From Arthrobotrys musiformis (lineage: Eukaryota; Ascomycota; Orbiliomycetes; Orbiliales; Orbiliaceae): a stretch of DNA of 64,000 nucleotides. The stretch lies in assembly GCA_036971715.1 (NCBI GenBank), contig JAVHJL010000012.1, positions 744,001 to 808,000 of the forward strand, in the 5' to 3' direction. Made by a program: the position numbers and the translations under genes. The notes beneath the pieces were generated by a model, which worked only from the letters and a program-made list of their open reading frames with translations, was not told where the DNA came from and made no database searches. Of the stretch, positions 22,739 through 35,363 are shown piece by piece (the stretch's first letter is position 1; every line of letters starts with the position of its first letter).

Positions 22739-24119
22739 AGCCTCTGGCCTCATCGTATTTCCTTTAGCTACATGTGCTTCTAGTCTTCCTGTTGTTCCTA
22801 TAGATACACTTGTGTAAGTTAACTCGTTATTTTCTGATCTTCAAAAAATTTAATATTAGATCCACCGTGAGCATAAAGTAGCTTTCGTAAAAGAAATATT
22901 ACCCATCTAGATACTCCTTAGAGGGAGTGTCACGAATTCATGAAACGTAATTTTCGATAGATCTATGGAGGCGACTTTAGTAGCCTTGCTGTTTAAGGGC
23001 TGCACTACGCTAGTTCTGTCAACCAGCTTGTATTTTCCCACACCGCATTGGGCGCACCCTCTAATATCCAGGTCCGCACTGAATGTGCAGCGAAAATACG
23101 GTCCAGACACCATTTTCGCGGTATTTCCCACGGTCGTTATCAACCTAACCAAAATTTTCTTCTCTCCTTCGCAGTGTCCCTTCCCTTCCCTTCACTTCAT
23201 GCGAATATGCCCTTCTCCTTGTTGGCGATTACTCTCCCTCTAGTCTATCTGAACCCATGAATACTTTCTCTCTTCCCCCCATTTAGTCCACTTCCACACG
23301 CTCACCAATTTTGGGGCCAATTACTTAGCTGCTGCGAAAAAGTCGCCGTTATGCTACAAAATTATCTTTGGAGGACGTAAAAGAAGGTAAAGAGAAACTA
23401 AGGTGTGTTTTAGATACTCTTATCGATATGCATCTCTGGATCTCCGGTACCGGCACCAATACCACACTTCCATAGCGCTTTATTATTGGACCAGGGCCCT
23501 ATCCGAGATGGCATCAAAGGCCGAGATCAAATTTACGCTTGGTGCGCCATTGCAAGGCGGCAGCTCGGACGAGCGTTGATGGGGCAAGCCATGAAATGCC
23601 ATGCCACTGCATGCGCATGCACCCCCGGTACGTTGTGAGATGGGTTCAAGGCTAGGAGCTCAAACTGCAGCAAGCGAGAGGCTAGTACTGGAACAAGCAC
23701 AATGTGGTACAAACTCCCGCCAGCTTGTCTAGAGTCGACGTATATCGGCATGGTCACAACCACGGGTTTTTTTCCCTTCCAATTCCTAGTCGACATGTGC
23801 ATGTGCCGGCGTTGGTTTGAGGCGACATGAAAAAATCATCATAACTGGTCTCGTAGCCAGACCAATCATGGCCGTAATCGCGCGCTTGGCTTTCACTGAT
23901 GGCAAATTCCAGCATGACAGCTGTGGAGTCTCCACACTTCAGAACACACTTCGAATTTCATTTAAAATATTTTTTGAAAACTAGATACAAGATTTACAAC
24001 CGCTCGGTACGCCTGAATTAAATGTTGAAAAGCTATTCGATACAACATAATATCATGTCGCCACAAGATTTCGTAGATCTATAGACGACCTATCCAACAT
24101 TATGTCGCTCTATAAAGCT
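22739..24119. other. Intergenic spacer
   Basis: No gene is supported; the ORFs are short and mutually overlapping. 23845-23863 carries a near-palindromic CTGGTCTCGTAGCCAGACC motif followed by ATCATGGCC. Confidence 0.5.
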
Positions 24120-25037
24120 CTAGAAATACACATTGGAAACTGCACCTGGACCCTTTTTCTTCAGGCGTGTGAATTGAACATGGTATAGCTCTTCATAGAA
24201 GGTTCCCTCGAACCTTCGCCAAAGAAGTGCGGATCTGTGTTTGATCTGTTCCGTCAGGTACCTAACTCGAGCTCTTGATTCGTTGGTCATGATCTTGAAG
24301 CCGTCTCTGTAAAAAAGAGCCTCTATTAGGTTCGGAGCCATCATGACCCAGCGTAACTCGTGGCCTTGTAACGATTCGGCGAACAAAGACATTCCCAACC
24401 GTCGTAGTTTAGTAGCTGACTCAATAGCGAGACGGTCGATTTGGCATTTGTCTGTGGAATAGCCATCCTCGGTGCCGTTAGATCGCATGCGGATTGATTC
24501 GATCTGTGGCAAACTTTTGATAAGCATCGCGAGAATGCATGGATAGCAAAGGTTACAGGGTCCACTGGGCGGCCGAGGAGTAGGGCCCCCCATAGATCCA
24601 TAGATATCGAAGCTCTTGAGTTGATAAAGTTGAGGAGTTCCCAAAAGGCGTTTGAGATTTGGCAAGCCCACTACCGCGGTAAGTTGAATATTTTCATATT
24701 CTCTGGAAAATAAAACCGATTCATGGGTTGGAGAGCTAGTAGACCAGCCTCTTTCAACTCTTTCGACGTGTCCTGTTCGACAAAGAGCGGTGATCTGCAC
24801 CCAGTTGCTGCTTACGAGTCGAGGGGCAGCTCCAATCTTTATCAGCGATCCTGGCCTTCCTAGTATTCCAGTTTTCTTTTGACCTGGGCTGGTCGCTTGA
24901 TCCTCAAGAGTTGCCAAAACCCCATCCAGAACGGAGAAAAGAGAATCTATAGGTACTTCGACAAAATGTAGGGCCGAAAGCGATAGCGCTCCGCCCATTT
25001 GTCGGAACTGAGGGTGGTTTTCCTTGATACCGTTCAT
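24120..25037 (-). CDS. Possible F-box/LRR-type protein (305 aa)
   Basis: One intact frame runs from ATG 25037 to a stop at 24120-24122. The sequence has the spaced Leu/Ile pattern and 'L-P-N-L-K-R-L' or 'L-P-Q-I-E-S-I' segments seen in degenerate leucine-rich repeats of fungal F-box proteins (VGLPNLKRLLGTPQLYQLKS, MLIKSLPQIESIRM). No clear F-box is visible at the N-terminus. A separate 84-codon frame at 25053-25307, directly upstream on the same strand, may be a broken or differently spliced 5' part. Fungal F-box proteins recruit substrates to SCF ubiquitin ligases, but that role is only inferred from the repeat pattern. Confidence is moderate for the ORF and low for the family. Confidence 0.45.
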   Translation of the reverse strand: MNGIKENHPQFRQMGGALSLSALHFVEVPIDSLFSVLDGVLATLEDQATSPGQKKTGILGRPGSLIKIGAAPRLVSSNWVQITALCRTGHVERVERGWSTSSPTHESVLFSREYENIQLTAVVGLPNLKRLLGTPQLYQLKSFDIYGSMGGPTPRPPSGPCNLCYPCILAMLIKSLPQIESIRMRSNGTEDGYSTDKCQIDRLAIESATKLRRLGMSLFAESLQGHELRWVMMAPNLIEALFYRDGFKIMTNESRARVRYLTEQIKHRSALLWRRFEGTFYEELYHVQFTRLKKKGPGAVSNVYF

Positions 25038-25456
25038 GTCGTCTGTCGAAATCTAGGATCGAGGGTGCCTCGCTAGCCCTTTATACCACTCTTGTCGTAT
25101 GTCGGAAGACTTGAATCGAGATAGCCTCGGATCCAGGCGCTCGAGGGTATTGTAGCAGCTGTACTGGGTAAGATTGGAACTTTTAGTGATGTTAGGGGCG
25201 TGTGAATGGAAAGTTGGAAGGATATCGGAATAGAAGTATAAACATTTAAGAAAGAGTGCTTTTCTAGAACGCTGCGGCGCTGTTTGCAAAATTAAAGGGA
25301 GAACCAATGCATTGATGGTGCTCGCGGCCGCAGGCTGGCGTCAAGTTGTGGATTATTAGCATGAAACGAAAACCATTGGTTATCTAATTGCAAGCTTAGC
25401 CAGCTCCGTCTGCTTTCCGACTCCATGGCTGTACATGACCATTTTGTGTCCTAGAA

Positions 25457-25475
25457 CTGGTCTCGTAAACCAGAC
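25457..25475 (+). promoter_or_regulatory. CTGGTCTCGTAAACCAGAC motif 32 bp upstream of a TATA box
   Basis: A 5-bp stem (CTGGT/ACCAG) flanks a CTCGTAA loop. TATAAAAG follows at 25507-25514. Related GGTCTCGTW sites occur at several other places in the window, so this may be a transcription-factor site or a repeat fragment. Confidence 0.35.
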
Positions 25476-25642
25476 ACAGCACGGGTTCCCACCTAGAACC
25501 AACAATTATAAAAGGGTTGGGGCATCGCAGTTGCTGAAACTTACTCCGTCTGATAAGTTTCGTATTTGCACTCCCCTCCCAATCTGAAAATAAAAGCGCC
25601 TACCGAGGCTTGAATCTTATCGATAAACCGTTCAATCAAAAA

Positions 25643-25742
25643 CACAATACAATACAATACAATACAATACAATACAATACAATACAATACAATACAATAC
25701 AATACAATACAATACAATACAATACAATACAATACAATACAA
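25643..25742. repeat. (AATAC)n pentanucleotide array
   Basis: About 20 uninterrupted copies of a 5-bp unit occur with essentially no variation, suggesting recent expansion. It lies between a TATA box (25507) and the ATG at 25770, so it could be in a 5' leader. Confidence 0.95.
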
Positions 25743-25769
25743 CATAGTATATCCATCTCTCGATCAAAA

Positions 25770-26365
25770 ATGGCGACTAAAACAAGTTTAAGGTCTATTC
25801 TCCTCTCACGATATAAAAAGTGGCTTCGCGCGGTTGAGAGAATGGATGATATATTCAAGATGTGAAGAGCGCTACGGACTGGGTCAGTGTCAATTGGATT
25901 GAAAGCGGTACTCTACAACGTAGAGTTTATAGGTTCCTCACCTGTAACTTCAAACTTGATCTTGATGTAGATATCACGGAGGACTTGAAGCACAATATTG
26001 AAATGCTGGTATAGGATACATTCTGTGGGCCTGGAGGGGTTGGAAATTGTGAAGACCCTCAGTCAACGCACCTACCTGAAGCTCAAGAGGAAGCTCAAAT
26101 AGCTTTCGCTCAGATCGCTAGTGCCATTTTAGAATGGGCGATTATGTATTATCGAAAAATGGAATCTCCACACCAGGTATCAATCCACTTCCTGTATTCA
26201 TTCGCTATCAGCACAAACCTCGTCATTAATATCGAAATAATAGAACGAAAGGAGTGACGGAGGGATATTGCTGGTTTTAAAAGAGTCTTAAATGCTTATA
26301 ACAAGGAGTCTGACAATCACATTGTATTGTGCCTTTCCGCACAAGGAATCAAATCCTTGAGTTAG
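25770..26365 (+). pseudogene. Possible broken hypothetical gene
   Basis: Downstream of TATAAAAG (25507), ATG 25770 opens a 31-codon basic frame that ends at TGA 25863. A second frame from about 25876 reads as plausible protein (NWIESGTLQ, LDLDVDITEDLKHNIEML, then EEAQIAFAQIASAILEWAIM). It is interrupted by stops near 26012 and 26257 and ends at TAG 26363-26365. It might be a gene with unseen introns or a decayed one. No family is recognised. Confidence 0.2.
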
Positions 26366-29300
26366 GTCCTGTGCTCTACTAATAAAATCTTTGCTTCCAT
26401 TTATACTACGTTAGGATGTATGTAGTATTTTAATTTGGAGCTTGACTCCACGTATTCAATGTTGCTGCCCCATAAAACCGCCAAGTAATTAGGCAAGATC
26501 TTACCATGGTTGGTATACTTATTTAATATGGAATTGCCGTCGAAATGCCATCCTTTGGGACATGTTCCATGTCTTATCAATAGATTCTTCCAATGGCATG
26601 GCGAACATTGCCCGAGAACTATCCAGTTGCTGTACAAGGATACACCCGTGCAGGCCTGTTAAAGGATAATTATTTTTAGCACCCAATTAGTACTGATTTT
26701 TAATATATATAGCTTAGTTATCAAGCTACAGGTCCGCGCCCAACTTAGGTCTATTACTTATTGCGAGTTGGTGCACTCCCACAGTCTGCCAGCCACAGGA
26801 CTCAAGTAGGAATTCCAGAAACAAAAAATGCGCAGAGCAATCGGCAAGCCACCCTTGCCGAATCAGCGCTAAATCAAGAAAATTCCTTCATAAGATTGAT
26901 GATCCATTCAATGCTTTGTCAGGTCTTCTTTATAAATGCAGTCTTGGATTGGCTTTGACCGTGAACTACCTGGACTTTCCCGCTCCCCAACCTCGTTCCT
27001 AGTGAGCCTCCGGATACGTATTCAATCTACATGTCATATTACAACTGGTCCAGAGCGAATTCTCTGGTCTCGAAGAAGCACTTATACATTCACAAAGATC
27101 AGTTCGTCCAAGACTATCCGAAACACTTTCACTTGCGCTCTTTGCGATCAATGCCTCTCTTCAGAGCATTCCCTATAGCAACATTGGCAGCAACTACACC
27201 GAGAAGATCCAGGATTTCATTACTACTAGCCAGAAAAGTGCACTATCTGTCGGACTTATTTACCATACAGAGTTCCCAGGGAGCGGCATTCCAATATTTG
27301 TTTCGGTATCAACAGACTGGGTAATGCTACCCGTCAGCTATTCTTGCATTATAAAGGGTTATTTTACAGTTTGCTAGATGGTTCCATACTGCATTAGCAA
27401 TTTAAAAATATTTTTTTTGAGGAGACTGAACACCAGCTCCATGCAAACAACACAAAATTATCTCCTAATAATCGGCATATTCTTCAGGTCTTTGTGCTTC
27501 TTCACTAGATGTTTATAAGCCAAACCCACACAGAATACATATGCAAAACAATCCACAGAATTATTGGCGCGCATATAAGCGAATATTATTCCCAAAGAAC
27601 CGATAAGCATAGCTCCCCTGAAAAAGGAGCCCTTCAAAATATAGGAAAACTTACCAAAAATAGTTTGACAGTTTGTTTACCAAAAGCGGATACCACCTTA
27701 TTACACTACAATTTGGTTTTTGCAGTATATAGTCACATACTATAGGCTGCTATGTGAAGCTTATTTCCAAGGTGAGAGCTTACTACAATTAAAGAAAAAA
27801 AACCCTACCCCCACCCAAAAAAATGTTAGGATTGCTGAAAAGCATTTGTCTATCCAAGTTACCTTATGTTTCATTGAGCACAATATCATGAGTTGGGGCC
27901 TCAAGAGCTTGTGGCGGCTTTAAAGAGTAAGGAGTTACTTGAAAAGTTTAAAAAGAAAACCCCCCGCTGTAAGTTTTGTTTTGAAGGGCTTTGGGAGGGT
28001 AACCGTCCCAATATCAAAACAAAAGATTAAATTACAAATAAAATATTTGCCCATATTAATAATTGCAAGTAGTTCAGCCCGTCTACCACTCAGATCTTTG
28101 GTTTACTAAAGTGTAGAAAGTACTATATACTATTTAAAAATAATACTACTTTGAAAAATCGTCATACTTCATGTATTAGAACATCATCTAACTAGATATC
28201 TTTCTATATATACATATAACATCGAAAATACATACCTTTAATATTAGTCCCCTGAATTCCCGTTCTACAAAGAAAACTTTTTATATAACCTACATAACAT
28301 CACACTTCATATCCATTAATTTACAATAAAATAATTTTTATGGCAGTAAAAATCCACTACATCCGAAGATATCTCATAATAAACAAAATTAATTAAGCTA
28401 AATCCTTTATTACAAATACAGTTTATACTGTAATTATATATCCCTTACTCTACCCACAAACTAACCCAAAAGTTCTTCAGAGCTGGCGAACAATTTATCA
28501 TAGTAAATATAATATTTATGAAAGATTGGAATTCGGGTGAAAGCATCTCGAAATTTCCCTAAAATTCTTGCTCATTTTTATAACATATTTTTGCTCTTTT
28601 GTATAAAAAAATTCTTCAAACCTACACCACTCCATATCATTTCTTTACTCACAAGGGAGGAATATGTGCAAGAGCTGGGTAGGTCTAGGTTTAATATTTA
28701 GAAAGTTATATGAGCTCACGACCTTGAAGCTTTTAAGTCTTAGACTAAATCTGAGGTTATTCTATCCATATTAATTTGGCTAATATCAATAACAATCATC
28801 AACCAAACAGTTATATAATATAATAAAACTTCTTACCAGCTTAGAAGAGAAAAGTGCAAAATCACTTTAATAAAATATGGTACTAGTACATAGCTCAAAA
28901 GCAATAGTCTCTAGTCCAAAACACATAATTGCACCTGTCAAAACATGGAAATTCTCCCGCCACAGATCCTCTTGCGAAATCGATATTCTCAAGTAATGTA
29001 ATAATTCAAATCTCGTAAGATTCTTGCAAACAGTTACAAAATTGTTATGGCGACTATTTATGTGATTGATGTCAAGTAACGGCGTTCTCGGTGCTATGGC
29101 CTGGTATGGCCTCCCGGAGCGTGGGACTCGGAAGGATGTAACAGAGATTATAGGAGGACGTCCATTGCGCCCCGTCAAACAAAGGTCATCTCGGTAAGAC
29201 CCTAACAGCCTATCGCTCGATCTGGTTTTTGGGTTATTATATTAACATTGTCCCCTGTCTCAAGTCGGGCTGGGCCTAGGATAGAGCTACCAAGAAAAAT

Positions 29301-30344
29301 ATTACCTGTACCCCATTAATGGACACTCATCAGATCGTCAAAAACGCCTATCTGCCCTCCGTATAATATGCAGAGTTCAATCGTGCTCAGTACGTATTGA
29401 AAAACAGGATGAAACCTGCATAGAATATTCAGAGATGGATTAAAATTCATGGGCTTAGCCACATAGGGGTTCTAGGACGGCATGGGAGTGTGGGCCCACT
29501 GGCATTGTGTATTCTCTGCCTGTTCCACGGACTTAGGCGGCTCCGTTTTCATAGCAATTGTTGCCTTGGATAATATTTTATAATGGTTTTGCTTTAGTCG
29601 TTCTCTTGTAATTTGTTCTGTCGATTGTGGAGGGTTATCCTAATTTATCTTATACTTTAATCATATTTAGATCTACGTGAATACTCTCAATAGATCACCA
29701 GTGCAATTCGAATAAGCAAGTTTTATATTGATCCTAGTAATCTATCCTATAATTGCCGAATACCAGTCCCTTTGTCGAGCTTTGGGTAGTTGGAGTAAAG
29801 CTCTTCTGTATACGTTGACGGTGGAAGTGACGGTTGAAGCGGCAGGGTTGAACAAATACGACCGAAGCTCTGACCTCCCCGTGAGTTAGAAGAGGTGTTT
29901 AGGACAGTATCTCTTTGTGTGTAGGAATTTGACGCTTGGCTTCTTCTAGGGTCGTAATACCCCTCCAGGTAGCTTAAGTGCCTCTGTGGGCGGGGTGTGG
30001 GGCCCCATATCTATAATTGACTTTGCGATGAGTATCAGTATCAATTTAAAGTTTGGAACCGGTCTCGTACCCAGACCGCACGAAGAGTGACCGGCTGGAA
30101 CTGGAATAATGGTTCGTTTCGTTTTGTAAGGGAGAAGAGATTCGTGGCTTGGCTATGGCCTCCGATCCTAAACCTTGCCTATGGCCATTGAACAAAATGT
30201 TGCAAATGTGCAGCTGACGCCGCATACAGTCGCATATCTCTTAATGGCTTTGGACTAAAACTTACCTAAAGGTCATATAAAGGATGACTACTTTGTAACT
30301 GAGGGCCTAGTAAATAGAACCTACGACTAAGCTATGGCTCGACG
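26366..30344. other. AT-rich gene-poor stretch
   Basis: No gene is supported. 27300-28900 is strongly AT-rich and packed with stop codons in all frames, as expected of RIP-mutated repeat relics or an AT isochore. A GGTCTCGTACCCAGACC near-palindrome lies at 30061-30077. Confidence 0.55.
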
Positions 30345-30608
30345 ATGTATAACAAAGTTAAAGCCAACCTGGTAGTCCAAAATCGAGAAGCTTCTATGCC
30401 CATGCCAGCGCGAATGGCACACGGTCCCGGAGCTGGGTTAGGAGTTTCCGACACACTCAACATATTTGAAATACCAGACCTAGCTACCGAGCTCTTAGCA
30501 ATCCTCATTGATCTCCGGCTTCTTAGTTTTACCTTGAGATTGCATCGATTGGTATTCCGATCTAAGTTCACACGATTCTTTTATACAAACTGGTATAAAA
30601 CTTTATAG
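30345..30608 (+). CDS. Hypothetical ORF (87 aa), possible F-box-like fragment
   Basis: ATG 30345 leads to a stop at 30606-30608. A Leu-rich part (IFEIPDLATELLAILIDLRL) followed by a basic and aromatic tail (FRSKFTRFFYTNWYKTL) resembles the P-x-E-L/I-x-x-x-I pattern of an F-box start, but the usual tryptophan and proline order is missing. A TATAAAGG sequence lies about 70 bp upstream. No intact continuation follows. It could be a fragment or a chance ORF. Confidence 0.2.
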   Translation: MYNKVKANLVVQNREASMPMPARMAHGPGAGLGVSDTLNIFEIPDLATELLAILIDLRLLSFTLRLHRLVFRSKFTRFFYTNWYKTL

Positions 30609-32549
30609 CTTTACAACCAAGGCACTCAAAACTGGACTTAGTTATTCCCTCATTACCGGGAAGAGATAATATACATGCCCGGAGGCATGATGAACGAAGT
30701 TATATTCCTACGTGCTATCGCTCTGCTATAGCGCTAGCCGCCACAACACCTTCCTGTTTATACGCCCACCCTGTTACCAAAGTACATGGTGTTGACATGT
30801 TGAAACCCCTCACAAACGCCTGTTAACAGAGCTTAGAGACTTAGAAAGCTTCGAAAGGCGTATCGAATAAATGTGCTAAGTTATTCTGTACACATGGATA
30901 AAGACTGTTCAAGTCTTATTCAGCTCTGTGCAGCTGTGTCTAAGACAGGTACCACATATTCCTACACATGTATCTTGTAACAAAGCTACAGGATCAGAGG
31001 AAAGTGCCAAAAAATCCGACATGTGGACGAGGTCAACACACTCTAAGCTCTAGATCTCGGGCAAATACTCACTGCAACTTTCGAAGCTTTCCATATGCAT
31101 ATTTTCGAGTTGGGAAGATCGGCTTGCCCATTCGGACTCACAGGGACATGAGGATTCATTGGATTTCGGAAGAAACTTGCCTTTTCTTTTCAACAGCATC
31201 CTCGGCAGCACCTATCTTCCCCTGGGGCCCGGGCTAGCACCAAGCGTACGTCTCTGTGATGTTAGGCGCTGCCGTCCAACCGAAGAATCCAACGATAGAC
31301 ACAGCGTCTTTTTCCTTTCTTTGCGGCTAGAGTAAAGAGGGTTGCTTTTCATTACTACGCAACAAACTGCCATCGATCTATATGGCTTTATGGCTTTAAT
31401 TTGTACAGTTGCGTAGAGTTTAAGCTCTAGCGGTCATGTCGGGGTCCTGTATTTCGAAGAAACGGTGCATGCATCAATGGCGAACAATTCATCTAGTCAT
31501 CGATGTGCCTTGCGATGAGTGTGGTAGCCTGGATTGGTACACCCTCAGCTAGCGGCTCGTAACGCGATAACAGAAAGTCAAGCTACCCTGTCATGAGATA
31601 TCCTCTCCACCACACACTTCACATCTACCATTCTACCCGTGTGTGGTACTTGCTCTACGGGTTTTTACTTACCTATACTGCAGTATGAAATTAGAATGCT
31701 GGGTTAATCAAACCTGAGCCTTATGTTGAATGTGTCAACGGACGGAGCATCCCTCAAGGATCAATGTGGCCCCGAATTGATGGTGGTCCGATATATAATA
31801 TCCATATATTAGCCAAGAAAGGATCCAATAAACCTAGACAGAGCTTTAAGGGGCTGGATGGGGCGGCGCGGAGTTGGGTGGAGCTCCATTCCTACCCCGA
31901 CAGAGATTCTATGGTCTACATCTTTCATCCGCCTAGGGTTTCGTCTATACACTGAGGGTGTCACCACGGCTAGGCTCCCCAGCCTGACCTCCCGCTCTTC
32001 TTGGGACAGGATCCTAGCCAATGCATCTACCAAAATTAAGGGCCCGTGAGCACCTGGTGGAGGCTGGTATACGAAACCAGTCCTCCCCGCGGCCATCTTG
32101 CTTGCCTATGAGCTGAAAAGTACACTTTAGTCCTGATGAGCTACCACCTAGACTTTAGGCTTTTAAACCATTCAAAGTGTGACTACTTTTGGGACTTTTG
32201 CGCCGTCGAACAACCCATATTGAGATGTTCGTCGTTATATTGCAGGAACTAGGTCTTAAGATCTTCGTTCCGGAGCTTCTGCGAAAATGCGAAATTTTGG
32301 AAACGGAAAATCAAAAAGGGCCCTGGACGATTGATGATGGTGATGGCTGGCTGGACACAGCAGCGATCACAGGCTGAGCTGAGGGGACAAATATGCCCCA
32401 CAATTCAATCACTAAGATCCATCTCTGAGCTCAGTATTGCATTGCATCGATATCCATTAAATTGATTAGTATCGAATCGATACGTATCAATTGCCTTGAC
32501 GGGTGAAAATACCACATGCTACAACACAATCCACAGGATATATTTCAAC
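30609..32549. other. Intergenic spacer
   Basis: No supported gene. It contains one copy (30725-30738) of the 14-bp GCTATAGCGCTAGC motif. ATCGAT-rich short palindromes lie at about 32440-32495, before the next ORF. Confidence 0.5.
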
Positions 32550-32978
32550 ATGCCTAACCTCCGGCCATCGAAACGCCAGATATGGGGACTGCGGCGAAAC
32601 TTGAACCATTTTTGGGAGAGAGTCACTGGAAGATTTCGCCAGAATCTTGGCTTTTCCTGCCAGGCGCCTGTGGATCCCTGGGAAGATTGGAATGGGCTTA
32701 ATCCAGATTCCGCTTCCCCGAATCCATACGATTCTATCGCTACAGCGCGAGCCGACGAATCTACTGGAAAATGCTTTATATGTAGGAGAGGAAATATCGT
32801 AGCGGAAACGATTGGTTTATCCTCTCAAAACTTCTGGGAATGGGTGACTGTCATCAAAGGGCCGACACAACCTCGATCATGGCTCAGGGAGGTCTCAAGG
32901 GTCAGTCCTGTTACCAGAGTCGCCGTATCAGACGCAGGCTTCCCATATCCCGTATGCTGTCTTGTGCGTTCAAAATAA
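32550..32978 (+). CDS. Hypothetical protein (142 aa)
   Basis: ATG 32550 (context CAACATGC) to a stop at 32976-32978. The frame is also open back to 32496. The N-terminus is basic and aromatic (RPSKRQIWGLRRNLNHFWER). A C-x-x-C pair with R follows (KCFICRRGN), then WEWVTVIKG and a hydrophobic C-terminus. A zinc-knuckle-like pair is visible but there is no full finger. No family is recognised. It may be a single-exon gene or an exon. Confidence 0.35.
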   Translation: MPNLRPSKRQIWGLRRNLNHFWERVTGRFRQNLGFSCQAPVDPWEDWNGLNPDSASPNPYDSIATARADESTGKCFICRRGNIVAETIGLSSQNFWEWVTVIKGPTQPRSWLREVSRVSPVTRVAVSDAGFPYPVCCLVRSK

Positions 32979-33432
32979 CCTTCCTTCGGTTAATAAACGT
33001 GATCAACCTATAGGAATTACGGGTGATCTGCCGACGATCGAGCATGCGCCTGGGTTCACATATGGCCTTCAGATTGCTTTATTAGGGTAGTATTGTACTT
33101 GTATGTAACAAAGGGGGAAACAAAACTAGGAACCGCAGCAGAAATCAAGGTGCTGAGCGGCAGATAGGGATGTAATGAGGAGGGAATCGAATTACAGTGG
33201 CTGGGCCACATATATGCCTCTGGTTCATTGCCCTCCCGAGCGGCCACAGCGGGACAGGCTTAGAGCTCTGTACAACATAAATAGTAATCATTCCCCCCGC
33301 GAATTCACAGGATCGCTCCTTTTTGAATCCATAGTCCAGCAAGATCACCGTATTTTATGCTACCATTCAATCCCATTCTATTTTCTAGCCTCTATAACGA
33401 GTTCATATCTATCGTCAGGACCTTTATTCTCG

Positions 33433-34315
33433 GGATGAAGAAATTTCAGAAACTCGGATTGGAGGTTGGACCTGATGGAAAGTCGACTATATTTTTTGGC
33501 CCAGAACATAAGATGAAACGGGAAATAGATGTTCGCCTAAGTGTGCCCTCGAGGCCCATCCCACTGCGCACTGCTGAAAGACATGACTCGGATTCTAATC
33601 TTAAGACCTGCTCCGCACGAAATTTGCAAATTGAAAGGATTTTGGCTAACAGAGGTCCTATATTCCACTTGGGCTCAGGGAACGCCCCGCTCAGAAGATA
33701 AGGTGTCGAAAGTTTGTAGTAAACAGATCCGCCTCCGCCTCTACTCCAGATACGAACCCGCGGCAGATGAAGAGGACTCCGCTGCAGAATGGAAAATCTT
33801 TATTCCCCGTTGTCCTCCAAACAGCCCTCCACACTCTCCTCCGCCGCCGCCGCCTCCTTCACCCCTGGGGATGTCTGCTCCAATAGACCTAGACCCGTGT
33901 CCGCGACTCCCGCCTCGCCTACGACGGCGAAACGGTCGGAACCCTTTTGCGGCCAGTGTTACCCCCCACGATTGTGCCTGCGGCCATACAACTGACACCC
34001 CAGCCCCCACCGCCCGCCCCTCCACTGGTCATCCCGAGGTTAGGATCCCGCCACTTGTTACAATACTTTATCCCTTCGCCAACAAGCATGACAACGTCAG
34101 TCGATCCTGCAATCACGACTGGCGCGAAAGCATCACAGTTCCCAGCGCTTTTATCATCTCCTTGTGGAACATCCACCCCGTCTCCAGGCCGCAATGGCCC
34201 ATCAGAGATTCCAAAAAAGGCGCACGTTACAGAAGTTAAAGCCCGCCGGCAATGTAGGACGCCCCTTCTTCGAAGGTTCCTATCCCGATGCCTATTTCGA
34301 CGTACAGAGAAATGA
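33433..34315 (+). pseudogene. Hypothetical gene spread over several frames, proline-rich C-terminal part
   Basis: Coding-like sequence continues in different frames. MKKFQKLGLEVGPDGKSTIF starts at ATG 33433 and is open to 33701. A Pro/Ser/Ala-rich part starts at ATG 33789. A third frame from about 33947 (PPTIVPAAIQLTPQPPPPAP) runs to TGA 34313-34315 and ends in a basic tail (VKARRQCRTPLLRRF). Either introns or frameshifts separate them, and the (CCG)n run near 33840 may have caused slippage. No domain is recognised. Confidence 0.25.
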
Positions 34316-35363
34316 TTGATAGTAGTTATACACGACTAGGTCAGTGCCCTTCAACTCAACCTTCTACTACCGGATTCTTCTCACTCCTACCAAATGTAGC
34401 TTAGCCAGGAAGACAAAGCAATAACCTCTTCGCTGTCATAGCTAAAGTACCCTAGTTCGGCATCATAGTCTTTACACGTCATTTATGTATTAGAACGGGT
34501 TAAAAGATCAAATATATACAAAAGCGGGCTTGTCTCATATTTACGACTACATTCACGCTTATTTACTTGCTTACCTCTTGGGCAAGAGGAAAGTTGGATC
34601 TGGTGCGTGGTGGAACGGATCACGAAAATCACGCCAGGAAATAATGTGACAAAGAAACATAAATACACATATAAGCGTTCGATAATACCAGCTTGAGCAA
34701 CAGTGCTTGCAAACCTGAGGACCTATAGTCTAGTAACAAATATATACCGGCTGGGTATATCTTTGTGCGATCGGATCCCAGCTGGGATAGCTATAGCCCA
34801 GCTATCTAGTTTGGTGTTGGCCCGTTGTATTTTAACGAGGCGGTACTAGAATATCTACTTAAGTAGATAGCATACGTATGTGGGTTCGAAGGGGTAGTCT
34901 CAGGACCCTCGATATGTGTTGCAGTGCCTGAGCGGATAAGCTACACCACTACTACCTACGAGCTAGTTTACTCTAATATGTGCATAACAATCACTGTAAT
35001 TGACTACAGCGGCCCCGTAGGTTCCTACGCCGCAAAATACCTAGCAGACAAACCGACCCCTTCTTCAGAAACTCTTACTTATGATGCAGTCCCCCCATTT
35101 AGTTACAAAACAAGTATTCGGAAAGGGCTAATAAGGAAACCAAAAGCGAATCCCCGAAATTCAAAGTAAGCAAAACATACAAATCCTCCGGCGCATGCAC
35201 CGATAATCCGCGTACCAACAAAGTTTACACATTGCACATACCGTGCACATTAGCCTAACGTTAACTAACGCAATCCCACAAAGATATTACATAACTTTTG
35301 CCCTAACTAGCTAAACTTAAATTAGTATAATCCAGACCGATATTATCAACGTTAGCGCCCAGT

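Noticed and set aside
25457..25475. tRNA anticodon-arm-like stem-loop (CTGGT CTCGTAA ACCAG)
   Set aside because: The 5-bp stem and 7-nt loop would fit an anticodon arm, but there is no D-arm, T-arm or acceptor stem around it, nor around the related sites.
25541..25858. Minus-strand ORF of repeated C-I-V-L-Y
   Set aside because: It is only the translation of the AATAC pentanucleotide array.
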